The position numbers and the translations under genes are program-made. Under the pieces are notes generated by a model. That model did not search any database. It saw only the letters and a program-made list of their open reading frames with translations, and was not told the origin of the DNA. DNA of 64,000 bases from Tetrapyrgos nigripes (Eukaryota > Basidiomycota > Agaricomycetes > Agaricales > Campanellaceae), in assembly GCA_013368315.1 (NCBI GenBank), contig JAACJM010000289.1:1-64000 (forward strand), written 5' to 3'. How positions within the stretch are numbered: the stretch's first letter is position 1; each line of letters opens with the position of its first letter. Below, one piece after another: positions 11,550-23,286 of this stretch.

Positions 11550-12105
11550 AGTGGGTTTGGTGCAAGGGGTACCCACTTTCTTACTGCCGGACATCACCTT
11601 CATTTTCGGTCATAAGGCCCGACCCCCTCCCCCCCCTCCCCCCTCTCCTTCCTTTTATGGAAGGTAGTATGTAAGCAAAAGTTACATAAGCTTACCTCAT
11701 CTCCCCAACCCCATCATCAACGCTCTTTTGACTCATATTTTACTGCACTAAAAGTGTGTATACATGCTCTTTTTGTCCCTATTTAGATTGTACATATGCT
11801 GACCTGCATTTTTCTTACACTTACTGCCATGATATCATGCAGTACAAGTCACATGGTTGCAATGGAACGGTCCAGCCTCCTTCTAGATTTGGTTTCTCAG
11901 CTAACAGAATGAGCCTAGATGCTGTTTTTGTCTTCATTTTATGCTTTTAGCAAGTCTTGTACTGAATGGAAGGCTCTTACAGGTCATCCAAGTGCTTATT
12001 ACATAGCATGTCACTTTGGGTCATAAGGACCCCTACACCCCCCCCCTCCCCCCAAGGTGATGTCAGGTATTAAGGTTCTGGGTACCCCTTGGTTTGGTGC
12101 GTCCT
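11550..12105. mobile_element. Non-autonomous element with inverted arms and C-tracts
   Basis: The left arm at 11563-11600 (aaggggtaccca..gacatcacctt) is the inverse of 12053-12091. Just inside each arm is ggtcataagg followed by a run of C, this time in direct orientation (11609-11646 and 12019-12056). The interior has no coding potential. The borders and any target duplication are unclear. Confidence 0.45.
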
Positions 12106-12930
12106 CAAGAGGGGTAGGAGGGGTGGTGTCCAGTGGTCTATATATGTCTGAAGCGATGAAATACCTAAGGCTGGGACGTACGTGTCTTCTCCTTCATTTC
12201 TTCACATCTTTACACTCTTCCCCCCCCTTTTTTCCCCCTCCTTTCTTTCCCCCCGGAGCCCAAAGTCCCTCTCTTCGTCTTATTGGCTGCTTTCTCTCTC
12301 CCTCTTGGGTTCACTATTTTGCATTTTCTCTCTTTGCTGCGCACTGGATACCGATAACTGACTTAATTTTTCCCCACTGTCCATTCCATCTTTCCTTCCT
12401 GTTGCGCCTACCTCGTAGCGTCCACCTCCCGAATCCCCGAACCGCATCCTGATTCCGACTCTCCGTACTCCTACCCCCATACCCCCATACCTCATATCCC
12501 CACCTATACTCCTAACCGCACGCACACTACCATTACTATTGGAAACACAGCCCCATCCTATGAATACCGTTCTCAAACCATAGCCGTCGGGTTTGCCAGT
12601 CTGGGAGACTAGGGCTTGTTGTGTCGGCATCGCTGTCTTCCGTCGTCACAGTCAGTTCTACTGCCTAGATCTCGGCGGGTACTTCGTCTGGTCAGCTGCT
12701 ATGGCTACTGCTAGAAATGCGTCTGCATCTCCATCTAGATGTGGAGGGGGGTTCTCGCTCTCTGTCGTCTGGCTCTAGGTGTCCTACAGCCGCAACTACT
12801 ACCAATAAAAATGCTGAGCTGACCGACAAGTGCTCCATGGAGGAATCAGAGCAGGGAGTGGGAGGGACGAGTTTGGGCATCGCAGGTTTCCGCCTCTTAC
12901 CCGGGATATCACATAGAAGGCTTCGGAAGC
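12106..12930. other. C- and T-rich stretch, no supported gene
   Basis: Contains pyrimidine tracts (12218-12255) typical of promoters or introns of fungal genes, and C/A-rich repeats near 12470-12500. It may include the promoter of the gene starting at 12931. Confidence 0.35.
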
Positions 12931-13373
12931 ATGGCTCCTGGATTCCGCATTGTCTACTCTGAGCGGGCAAAGAAGTGTCTTTGGATGGATTTCTAGGTAT
13001 TTTTGTTTCTTTTGCTTTCTCTTACCCGGGTCAAATGTCTAAAGGTTTCCTTTCTAGACTGGTACAACAACGAACACGTCCCACTTCGACTTCACTACCT
13101 CAAATCCTTCCTCTCCGGTGCACGATACTCCGGTTCTGACTCCAAAACTCCTTCATGGGTCGATTTCTACAATACAGACGACATTTCTACCTTCTCGCAT
13201 GAGCCCTACACTGGTCTACGCGCAAACCGTTCTCGTGAGGCCGCATTAGTCAAGAGGCTTGAGACACTCGACAGGCGTACCTCTGAAGGTCATACAAACT
13301 CGGACGAGTCTTCTCTTCCGTCTTTATTGAAGTCAGAGAATCCAACGAAATACCTGGTGACGCATGGGATAAC
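12931..13373 (+). pseudogene. Dimeric alpha-beta-barrel protein fragment, frame-shifted
   Basis: ATG 12931 opens MAPGFRIVYSERAKK. The expected SLDGFLDWYNNEHVPLRL then continues only after a 1-base shift, across an intron ending at tttctag (13053). The following stretch (SGARYSGSDSKTPSWVDFYN, LRANRSREAALVKRLETLDR) resembles the EthD-like, dimeric alpha-beta-barrel N-terminal half of a basidiomycete family that usually carries an alpha/beta-hydrolase region after it. The reading ends at YLVTHGIT, where a 600-base MITE begins at 13374. No continuation is visible beyond the MITE, so the gene is both frame-shifted and truncated. Family name is from memory of the motifs. Confidence 0.6.
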
Positions 13374-13973
13374 TAGGGCTCCTAACGGATCGGATTGGGT
13401 CGGATTCGGATGCCAATCCGTTCGGATGGGTCGTCCAAATGTCCCAATCCGCATCCGGCAGATGTCATCCGACGGATAGCCGATCATCCGACGGATAGTG
13501 TGCCGAAAGTGGCGGCACTTGCCTTAGAGTCCTTATCTTGCGTAGAAAAACTTTAAAATTCTTTTTTTCGTCGTTTTCTTTGAGTATACATGTGTTCTAT
13601 GCCTGAGATAAATAAAAGGTTCAAGTACTGACCATTTCTGACTGTCTGAGGAAATGGCGGCATGTCAACGTGTCATTTCCCACGATGCCGTAGTATCTTT
13701 TCTTGGATTCTGTTGGCCATGTGGCTTGCATCTGGCCACTCGGAAAGGTCCGAGAACACTACCACACCTCCACCCAGCCTCCTCGTCACGTCGTTCTTGG
13801 TTTTCTCTGCTGTAGACCCACTTCCCACGCCCCTACCCAATCCGCGGATGATCCTCGGATTGTCGGATGGTAATCCGTTCGGATGGGATAGACTAAAAGT
13901 CCCAATCCGCATCCGAAATCCGACTGTCCATCGGCGGATGATCGCCGGATCATCCGATCCGTTAGGAGCCCTA
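13374..13973 (+). mobile_element. hAT-type MITE, family A, copy 1 (600 bases)
   Basis: Terminal inverted repeats TAGGGCTCCTAACGGATCGG and its complement at the right end, length exactly 600. As far as I can compare by eye it is identical to 45087-45686. Flanks are GGGATAAC and CACATAAC, an imperfect 8-base duplication (5 of 8). The internal sequence repeats GGATNATCCG-like words. The ORF inside is not a protein gene. Confidence 0.85.
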
Positions 13974-14389
13974 CACATAACGCCAGGCCCTCTCTGCATC
14001 CTCGTCTTTCCGCTCACGCATAATCTGGATCATAATAGTAGCGATACTAGCCCTGACGTGGAGTTTCTGACCTCATATACATCAGCAGAAGAAAACGAGC
14101 CACAGTTTAGAATAGCTCACATGGTATATCACGTTGTTCTTGCCATTGAGTTTCCGGACTTTGGCATAGGCATCTGCGACGCGCGAAATCCTTTCCCCTG
14201 TAGTCTCTCCAGGTTTTAAGCATCTTGCTAGCCGGCATGTTTTGAGTATAGGCGAAAAGCGCTGGCGAAGCTCCTTTAACCAATAACCTCGTTTACGAGT
14301 CCTATTTATAGGACGAGTCTTATTGTGAGGTCAAATGGTCGCACTTATCGCATCCTGGGAAAACATATCTTATTTTGTTAACACGGCAG
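13974..14389. other. Stretch with possible minus-strand exon and a hairpin
   Basis: On the minus strand a short frame (GERISRVADAYAKVRKLNGK) near 14160-14215 reads like coding sequence but cannot be joined. A perfect hairpin GTCCTAT-tt-ATAGGAC lies near 14309-14324. Confidence 0.3.
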
Positions 14390-17300
14390 ACTCAGCACCA
14401 AATACCTTCTCCGCAAATTCTCCGTCAAGTGACCAGAGCCTAGGATCTCTTCAGAGTCGATCGTTCAATTGATTTTGTGCAAGAGGATGAGGACTCGTAC
14501 CTGCCGCTGTATACAGCGGCCTGCACTAGCATATTCACCTGTCTCCTTCAAGTCGCCAAAACGAGCATCTGCGCAGGCTTTCGCGATGGCAACCAACTCG
14601 TCGGCGAGCTTGTAAAACAGGGTCTGATTCCAGGGACTCTTGTCGAGCAGATCTGCCGTTGTTGCCAACGTTTCGTCCGTGTCAAGAAAACTGTTGCACA
14701 GCATTGGACCATTTAACCCTGGGTTTGCTCGGAATAGGGCGAGACGTTCCGGGGTGACCGATTCACAACAGAAGGCTTCGAAGAGACATCTAGAACCCAA
14801 GCAGACCAAGATCAGAGTGCGGACAAGTAGCTGTACAAAGGTATAAACATCAATTCTTCTGCGGGTAAGTCATAAAACTCACATTTTTGTTGTTGTTTTG
14901 CTCTGTACGACTGTAATCCTTCTTGCGGCCCTTTTGCTTCCACTGTCGAAGAACAACATGATCATCACTCTCCTTCTGGCCTGCATCCTCATCCTCATTG
15001 TCATTCTCGCCTTCATCATCGGCGTCCATGGCTTCGTCTGTCCATGCATAGGTACCGTCCCCATTGGCTTCGTCTTCTTCCTAAATAAACGAATGAGTGT
15101 CAAGAATAGTATATGACCTGCAAAGCTACTTACTGATTCCAAATCATACCAACGGCGTTGGGCTCTGGCTTCTTTACCGGCCTTGGTCTTTGAAGGAGTT
15201 AGCTGGGAAATTGTTACTGAAAAGGTTAAATCCTTACATATCTAGATGGCATTGCGTTGCTCCATGGTTTATCAGGTGTCACCTACAACATTTGTCAGTT
15301 CAATAATGACAAGGAGACTGAGAGACAACCTACAATTTTATTACCCAGCTTATACTTGTAAGTTGAGGCTTTCTTATGATTACCTTCCAACTCGTAGGTG
15401 CGTGCGAGTTCTCTAGAGACCGGGGCACCTCGGAGTGTTCGCCGGGGACCAGGCAAGAACGAGCTCATGGATGATTCTCCATCGGCTGGCGCTTCAAAAT
15501 CTGGTCCTCCAGAAGCAAAACCTGACGTCTGTGGCAGTTGGAATGGTTGGGGAGGCGGGGGCGGTGGTTGGAAAGGTCGCGGAGGCGGAGGCAGAGGTTG
15601 GAATGGTTGGGGAGGCAGGGGCGGTGGTTGGAATGGTCGCGGAGGTGGAGGTGGCGGTTGGAAAGTATTTGTCTTGGAAAGATTTGAGTAACGAATAGAC
15701 AGGTAAGCTAGAACCAACAACCGACCTTCAGCTTTGTGATTTCATCATTTAGCTGTCTGACCTCATCTAGGGTTGGCCGACCGGCCAATTCCTGCTCTAA
15801 TATGCTGTTAATTTCGTTCACTCTCTGTTGTACCGCTTCCGTAGCCAAACGATCTAGTTCATCAAATTCGGCCTGTAAAGGGTCAGCATTACCAAGCAAG
15901 AGACGAATGCAAAAGAAATTACCTGCGGGCGGCAGCCTGTATGCGCGTTCTGTAATTCCAAAGGTCAGAACAGATCAAAACTCGAGCAATGTGACTTACC
16001 TTCAGCGCTCGATATTGCAAGTCCAGATGGCCGTGTCGCTGTTCTGCACCCAACTTATCCGCCTTCTTGACTTGAGCAAAGTGAATAGATTCAAAGGTTG
16101 CAAACTTACCCGTGCTTGCCCTAAGTCTTGTCTCATTTTGGACAATTCATCCTGTTAATACTACTGGTAAGAATGAGTACGGAAAGAAAAGGGAAAAAAC
16201 ATACTGCATCATCTTTAGCCATCTGTTCCGCGTCTTTCAACAATTTCTGTAAAGCATCCCAGCGAGCCTGGCTTTAGGTAAGAAGACTGGGCAGTCTTCA
16301 GAGAAGACAGAAGAACTTACAAGAGCATTGGCAAGATCTGCATTCTTTGTTATGAGCTCTCATCAGTAAAACTGGAGATGTATAATCGGCGTTCCACCAT
16401 GTGGATTATACCCGGGAATACAAATGTCCGGCTGTGTTCCACAACCCCCGAGTGCATTTTCGGAACACTCCAATATACCAGAATATACCAGAATATACCT
16501 CTGTCATACCTCAGATTATACGCTCGTTCATGCATGAATATACGGCTTTCTGGATGCTCAAATGTGCTGCTTTTTGGAATGCCGCCTGATATATGTAAAA
16601 AATCAACAAAATTTGTGTATTGCAAGATCTACTGAAGTACAGTCTATGTATCTGACTACAACATATATCAACCTCCAACGTCCCACCTTCCAATACTCGT
16701 GATCCTGCAACCTACACTAGGAGATCCCAGTATCCACAACCTAGTCCCTCTCCTAACGACACCTACAAAAGAGCCCTAAGTTAAGCACAGAATAGTCTGG
16801 GAGAAGTGACAACACGTACCTAGCAGCACTGAACAAAAAAATATCCAAAAAGCACTTGAAACATAAAAGGTTATGAGCGAAGTGAAGTCTCAAGAAGAAA
16901 AATGGACATACCTGCACGTATCCATATGTATACGCTATGACCTTACGCCTGCCACGTAGAAAATCGAATGAAACCTGGTAAGTAGTGAGCACAAGTAAGA
17001 GAAGAAAAAACAAACATACCTGCACATGTACATATGTAACCGCCCTGGTATACAGCCCTACACCCTGCCACGTACATAGAAATTTGAACAAAACCTGCTA
17101 TGTATGGAGTGAGCACAAGGAAGAAATGACGGGAAAGAGTATATAACTACCTATAAGTTGCATTGGCCCTCAGCAGCCAAGAGAGAGAGGGTAAAGGGGA
17201 GTAGAAAGGGAGGAGACGGAAGGGAGACGGTGGAGGAAGAGAGCAAGGAATTGTTGACGTGGAATTTCATTGAAGTCCGATCAATGGTTACCGAGGGTTT

Positions 17301-20080
17301 GATGGTGGCTTTGAACTATATAGTTTGCATTTCCGGAGTTTTAAAATTCTCGGGTGCCAAGCCGATATCAAACTTCATTCATTTCAGTCTGTATGACGGA
17401 AATACCATGTGTATATTCGGGGGTGGGGCTCGCTTGGTATGACAGGGTATGACCGTGATACCAATATACCGGATATACCGATTATAGACTTCCACTTTTA
17501 CTGATGCTGCCATCAACCTGTCCTTAGTTACCTGCACTGGATGATCAGAATGAGCAATAGGAGAACATAGACAACCAACGTTGGCTTCGCTGAGATCTTT
17601 CTGCTTGTCTTCCAGTTTACGCTGCTAAAAGGTCAGTTTTATAAGGGGGGGGAAACATCAAATCGATAGACAGACTTCAGTCAACTGAAAACGGGGTCAA
17701 ATTTTGCGGAGGGAATCAGCGAGATGTAGTGTACCTGCATGTCTTCCAATTTTTCATCCTTTCGCAAAATTTCGGCCTGTAATCGGTAAGCATGTTGTGA
17801 CGAGCATGGATAGTCAGTTGCATGAGACACGATACCTGGAGTTCATCAATTTTCGTTGAAAGTCGAGTGTTTTCAGCCTGTTTTGAGATCATCAACGAGA
17901 GAAGCTATGCAGAAGAGATCAAGCAAACCTTAAGCACGTTTCGCTCATCTTGGACTGTTGTGACTTCTAACTGCACAGAACTCTTCTCCGTTTCCAAACT
18001 CTGATCAGACTCGCTTAATGCCATTACAATAGCTAAGGTATATGACAGGACGCACTGCTCTTGCAATTTCTAGGTCTTTCAGGCTCTGGTAAGACGCCAA
18101 TTAGAGTACAGTAAGCAGGAGAAAGAGTATGATGACACTCACCTCTGTCAACTGGTTTATTCGGTTTTGAGCTTTGGTTAGTTGATCCTGGCGTACCCAT
18201 ATCAATACCTAGGCATCAAGGAAGAACAAACATGATCTCACCTCAGTGATATACCTGGCCTCATTTACAGCTTTCATCTCCCTAGTATGTGTGTCCGATA
18301 ACGTTGCAATCTGGGCTTGCAAGGCTGCAGCAGCCTCCGACCATTGCTTCTAAAAAGAGTGTCAACCAACAAATCAGTGAATTTGAATGAGAAGTACACG
18401 GATATGAAGCCCACCTCTAATTCGCGCTCATGGTCGTATTGAAGACTCTACGAAGGAATTGCTTGGTTTACGTGATGGGCAAACTATCCTAAGACTCACC
18501 TTGAGTTTGGTACGCTCCGCAGAGAGTTCCTCCTGCAGACTAGAGCTATTCGGTTCTGCCTGTGATTGGCCATCTTAATTTGAGAACCCCCTTCTGAGCA
18601 AGATCTAAGAATTTACCTTGAGTAAATCCCTAACTCGCTGTTCAAGCTCGGGGACCTTACTGGCCTCAGCCTGGGAAGCAGTTCGTTGAGAAGGAGGCCA
18701 AGTGGAGAAAACAGCCCTTACCTGTTCCCCTACTAAATCGTTCCTCAAATCTTTGAGTTGCTCCTCAAGTTCCAGGACCCTGTTCGCCTCAGCCTGCACA
18801 CTAGCTTGAGCTGACATGAAGATGAGTAGGGATAGGACCACATACCTGTGCCGACACTAGCTTGTCGTTCACTTGTTGGTTCGACAAAGTCAGCTCATGG
18901 ACTTCCTTTCGGAGTTCGGGGACCTTATTCGCTTCAGTCTGCATGTGGAGATGTGAAGCTGGATAATCAAAGAAGAGAGCCAAAGACGCCTACCAGAGCC
19001 AACCCAAGCTGATTTTTCACATCTTCATGCAAGTTTGATAATGCCTCGACTCGCTCCTCCAGTCCAGGAACTTTGGCAGCCTCAATCTAAACAAGGAAAC
19101 ATAAGATCTAGGAAAAGACTGGGGGAATGTACTCTCACATTTGCAGACTGAAGTTCACTGCCTAACCGTTCAGAGAGAGAATTTAGGTCTTGGAGACGGA
19201 TCTGTAGTACAGTCGTCAGTCATCAGTTACAAACAGATTGGTTAGCCGGTTAGCAAGGACTAGACATACATCGATATCACCCTTTTCATCCTTCATCTTC
19301 TGCAGCTTTTGCTAGTTTTGAGGTCAATACAAATCGACAAAAAAAGGGTAAGGAGTGAAGTGCTCACCAAGGTGTCGAGACGTTCAGACTGGAGGGAGGC
19401 AAGTTGGCACTCAGCCTCCTTTATCTCTTCCTGCAATAGAAAGGTTAGCTTTAGTATCATGTGCCTAGACAGAAACATACCTGACGAGTGGCCATGCTCG
19501 CACGAAGGTCGTTCTGAGCACCGATTTTTCAGTATTCATATTTCAAGGTTTGTTATACACATACCACCTCTTCTGGAGCAAGACGTTCCTTCAACTTATC
19601 TTCAAGATCTGACTTCTGCTTCAGGGCTACCGATAAATCCTGTTCCAAGTCGTTTTTCTCATCATCAAGGACAGTAATAGTACGCTCAAGTAAGTCTTTT
19701 TCGCTCTTGAGATGAGCGATCTGGGCGAATCCCTGAAAGCCAATCATTACAGTAATGTAACATGATATAGTAGTAAACATACAGGAGTAGTCTGGCAACG
19801 CAGTGTGAATCTATAGACTGACTCGGAGGTCATAAGGCATTACCAATACTCACCAACATTGAATGTCGTTCACTTTGTGCAATCTCCAGTGCACGAGCGA
19901 AAGACTCTTTTTGTTTAGTAGTATTGTTGAGTGCATCTCACTCTTCAATATATCCAGGGGAGTCGCTGTTTCAGGGCTCCCCGTGACTCGCCTATCGTTC
20001 TTTCTACGAGAAATTCTCTCGGACGATCCACAAGATGATTAGAAACTGTTCCAGGTGTTAGCGTCCAATCCACTTGTAGC
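14390..20080 (-). CDS. Coiled-coil protein of many micro-exons with Pro-rich segment
   Basis: No family recognised. From about 19,950 down, exons of 30-150 bases, nearly all in phase 0, are separated by introns of about 50 bases. The N-terminal part reads ALNNTTKQKESFARALEIAQ. It then gives long heptad-like stretches (HLKSEKDLLERTITVLDDEK, EKNDLEQDLSVALKQKSDLE). Four consecutive exons near 18995-19086, 18846-18938, 18722-18793 and 18617-18670 share the pattern EANKVPELEE. After a TIR element at 16361-17506 more helical exons follow (ELDRLATEAVQQ on 15740-15890). Next comes a repeat of FQPPPPPPRP (15520-15690), then SRELARTYELEGNHKKASTY and an acidic exon (EEDEANGDGTYAWTDEAMDA). A 1-base shift is needed near 19,937, and the start codon and last exons are unresolved. 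Confidence 0.55.
16361..17506. mobile_element. 1.1-kb TIR element inside the coiled-coil gene
   Basis: The ends are CATCAGTAAAACTGGAGATG at the left and its near-complement at the right, with ccgattata continuing inward on the right and tataatcgg on the left, so about 29 bases of TIR. Inside are two diverged copies of a roughly 125-base unit (16905-17030 and 17025-17130, both with ctgcacgta.ccatatgta and ctgccacgta). I could not define a target duplication. The site falls in what appears to be an intron of the surrounding gene. Confidence 0.55.
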
Positions 20081-20513
20081 TCTGACAGGGTGCACATCTT
20101 CTCCAACTTATGTTTCAGCTTCTGTTAAAGTATGGGTGAAGGAACCCACGCAACTCGAAAACCCTGATGAAATTGATGTGAGCGAAGTCTATTTCATTCC
20201 TGCTACTGCAAACTGACTCGCACACACTTAGACACTTAAACACTCTTGAAATGAGCTCGTTATCACTCGTAGTTGGCCGGAAAAATTATACAGAAATTTT
20301 GCCAAATTATCTGTGGACAGTTTTCCTATTGGACAGCTGAATGCATTATGCATGATGAGCCACGCTCAAGTCTTTGTTGTTTTTGTGCAATACAGTAACG
20401 GGCACATGAGGGTTTGGAAGAACGACGTAGATAGCATAGGACGACGTGAAGAAGAATGTGAGGGTTGACAGAGGGAATCGGAGGCAGGCACGAGGAGTGC
20501 AAAAGGTTTATGG

Positions 20514-21090
20514 TTGGTTTTTATTGTACTGAGGGTGACGCGGTGGTTTGGAGGATTTTGGGGGATGACATGGGGATTATTGTGTATGAAACCTCGCCAG
20601 GACTGTCTGACGGTACTGGACTATAGGATAAGGGCTCTGCTTGAGTGTCCGAGTCTCGAGGAGGCCGGAACGACGATAATGGACCCGGAGGTACGCCAGA
20701 GTGATGTTGTTCCCAAGCGCTTGGAGGAGTTCTCCTTTCCATTGTATCATCGAAGGGAATTAGAGGAGAGATGGGACTATCCACGAGAAGAGATCGTAGA
20801 ATACTTCATGAATAGAAAATGAATAGGGAGGACAAAGAAGAAAGCGAGAGCTGCTTCAGAGAGAAGAGAATACTATATCCAAGAATCGGATCTTTTGATG
20901 TGTGTTTCTGAGCTGGAGGATACTGAGATCATATAGGAGGTCATGGAAGCAGCGCCAGAGTTCTGGAGCAGTATCCTCACAGCCTGAATGCTAGAAGGCT
21001 ATCCGGTTCCACGAAGACACTTTGATCCGCCTCGAAGATTCATTCCACGATTCCCAGGGGGAACGAAGCGAGAAAAAAGTTGATCTTGCA
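20514..21090 (+). pseudogene. Decayed ORF, possibly gag-like
   Basis: One frame continues from 20514 through three stops (TGA near 20819, TAG near 20934 and TGA near 20983). It gives CPSLEEAGTTIMDPEVRQSD, RRELEERWDYPREEIVEYFM, then ASERREYYIQESDLLMCVSE and EVMEAAPEFWSSILTA, and ends FDPPRRFIPRFPGG. The helical EVMEAAP.FWSSIL segment reminds me of capsid-like proteins of basidiomycete retroelements, but this is weak. Two of three internal stops are TGA. Confidence 0.35.
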
Positions 21091-21199
21091 GGGGAAGGAA
21101 AGAAAAGTTGCTCTGAAAAAAGATGGGAATGACGAGGGAAAAATATGGTAAAAATAAGCTCACGTTTCTCCTCGCCCTCTTATCTTTTGGATGCCCTCC

Positions 21200-21880
21200 C
21201 CAACATCCTCACAGTCAAAAGCATCCCCAATTCCTTCCACTAATCTACCCCTCGCCAACCCATTGATATTGACTGTCATGAACTCCACGACAGCCGAAAT
21301 GGTGCTGCGAAAAGACAGCAGACCGATGCAATCAACCGGTTCCATGCACCCGAAAGCCATTTCCAACTCCTTCCCCCAATCTACCCCTCGTCAACCCATC
21401 GGAATTGACTGTCGTGAACTACACGACAGCCGGAATGGCGCTGCGAAAAGACAGCAGACCGATGCAATCAACCGGTTCCATGCACCCGAAAGCCATTTCC
21501 AACTCCTTCCCCCAATCTACCCCTCGTCAACCCATCGGAATTGACTGTCGTGAACTACACGACAGCCGGAATGGCGCTGCGAAAAGACAGCAGACCGATG
21601 CAATCAACCGGTTCCATGCACCCGAAAGCCATTTCCAACTCCTTCCCCCAATCTACCCCTCGTCAACCCATCGGAATTGACTGTCGTGAACTACACGACA
21701 GCCGGAATGGCGCCACGGAAAGACAGCAAAACGATCACCTTTCTCCTCGCCCTCTTATCTTTTAGATGCCCTCCCCAACATCCTCACAGTCAAAGGCATC
21801 TCCAACTCCTTCCCCAAATCTACCCTCGCCAATTTGACTGTCATGAACTCCACGACAGCTGAAATGGCGCCACGGAAAGA
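21200..21880 (+). repeat. Minisatellite, 136-base unit
   Basis: Three nearly identical units at about 21269-21404, 21405-21540 and 21541-21676 are flanked by two diverged partial units. Each contains the hairpin CTGTCGTG-aacta-CACGACAG followed by gccggaatggcgctgcg. Open frames across it are translated satellite, because 136 is not a multiple of three and each copy shifts frame. A single relic unit recurs at about 24588-24640. Confidence 0.9.
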
Positions 21881-21895
21881 CAGCAAAACAATGCA

Positions 21896-22463
21896 CATGA
21901 TGCACTGGGAGGTCCACTGGCCCATTGCCAACGTACCACCATGGTGGTGGTACGAAAGCAAGAGAGGCAGCGTGAGAAATTCCTTCGGATTTCCTAATTG
22001 GCAATTTAGATGCCCATAGACGCCGACTAGATATTCGACGGATAGTGTATGGGATATATTTGTAACTTGGATATAAATCTGAATAGATGACTGAGATATT
22101 GAACAGAAAGTTGCTATATATGAATGGTATTTGGTTGTTGTGTAGACCTCAGATCGAGGTTCCGGACATGTTACGGATATGGGTTGCGTCCGAAAAAGAT
22201 GATAAGTCCAGCTTCCTGATATGGGTGTCCACATCTGTATTACTGATAATTTTATAGTCTAAGGGAGATGCATGTCTAAGAGAGGACGTAGGAAGCGGAC
22301 GGTCAAGTCACGGCCGATAGAATAAGAATAAAAGGAATGATGGGAGTTCCGGGAAAGGAAATCGGTTCACAATATGCACGAATAGGGGCTCAGCTCAGTT
22401 GGGGGCGTAAAACGTAGGCATAAGTATTAGGCTCTTGCTCAGTGGGGCTCGAAAGTAGGCAGA
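21896..22463 (+). repeat. Long direct repeat, left copy
   Basis: About 570 bases related to 24717-25236. Shared landmarks in order are cactgggaggtc, the palindrome-like cgtaccaccatggtggtgg, the gagaggcagcgtgagaa segment, gatattcgacggatagtgt, cagacctcagatcgagg and aggggctc.g..cagttgg. The left flank in both copies is satellite sequence, so the whole compound unit was duplicated. LTR ends were not evident. Confidence 0.75.
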
Positions 22464-23286
22464 AGAGAAGTTGTAATTACAGTATATACTGGGGTTTATA
22501 CTTTGCTACATCTGCGCCTCGAAGTAATGAGAATCATATAATAAAACCATAAGGAATGGGAGATTTTCAAGGAACAGATAAAGAGTGTACGGGAGAGAAA
22601 TTTGTGGAATAGAGGTTTGATAGGAGGAATGGATCGGCGAGCAGTAAGTATAAGAAAGCTAAATATAGTAACATTGATAATGCTCAAGAGCAATTAGACT
22701 TACTCATACCAATACTTATCCTCTATCCTCGAACCGGTACATCACCAGATGATAGTACGACACAGTGTGGGGCCCAAACCCACGACACTTGCTCAAGGTG
22801 TAGGTGCGAAGGGTGAAGACGGATACTCGAATTTCGGAGTCAGTGACAGGAGGAGTAAGCCTAAAAGAGATGAAAAAGAATAAAGAGGTAAAATGACAAT
22901 TGTAGGTAATTAGAACGTTGGACGAAGGATTGAATTAAAAAGATATGATAAGAGTGAAAAATATAATAAAGGAATAATCTATGGGGAGGGCATGTAGCCC
23001 TACTGCAGTACCGAGACGGTAGATTATTTCCTGAGGTGGCATTTGAACTACTATATTCACTCAGGTCAAGCTTACAATTTTCATCAATCTTATTGTCAAG
23101 AAACATGGAAAGGACTTCAATTCCTTCAAGAGAAAGCTTAAATGAGAAAGTTCTCCCGATTGTCGAAAGGCCCAGCTTGACCTGTGGACGAACACACGTC
23201 CTCCCACAGTCCAACCCCATCCCCGAGCTGTTTCGCTGGCCACCAGAAAGTAATATACATGAAAACTACATTTATACTTCCACCGT
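22464..23286. other. No supported gene
   Basis: AT-rich, with purine-rich runs and no exon that I can join to a neighbour. It probably includes the 3' flank of the minus-strand T5orf172 gene. Confidence 0.35.

Noticed and set aside
13662..14219. 185-codon plus-strand ORF and its twin at 45375-45731
   Set aside because: Both lie in the identical MITE copies and run out into unrelated flanks. They are not protein genes.
15398..15698. Plus-strand Gly/Trp-rich ORF (GWGGGGGGW)
   Set aside because: It is the antisense shadow of the Pro-rich exon of the minus-strand coiled-coil gene.
21191..21862. Several overlapping ORFs with repeated KDSRPMQSTGSMHP
   Set aside because: Translation of the 136-base satellite. 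The frame shifts with each unit.
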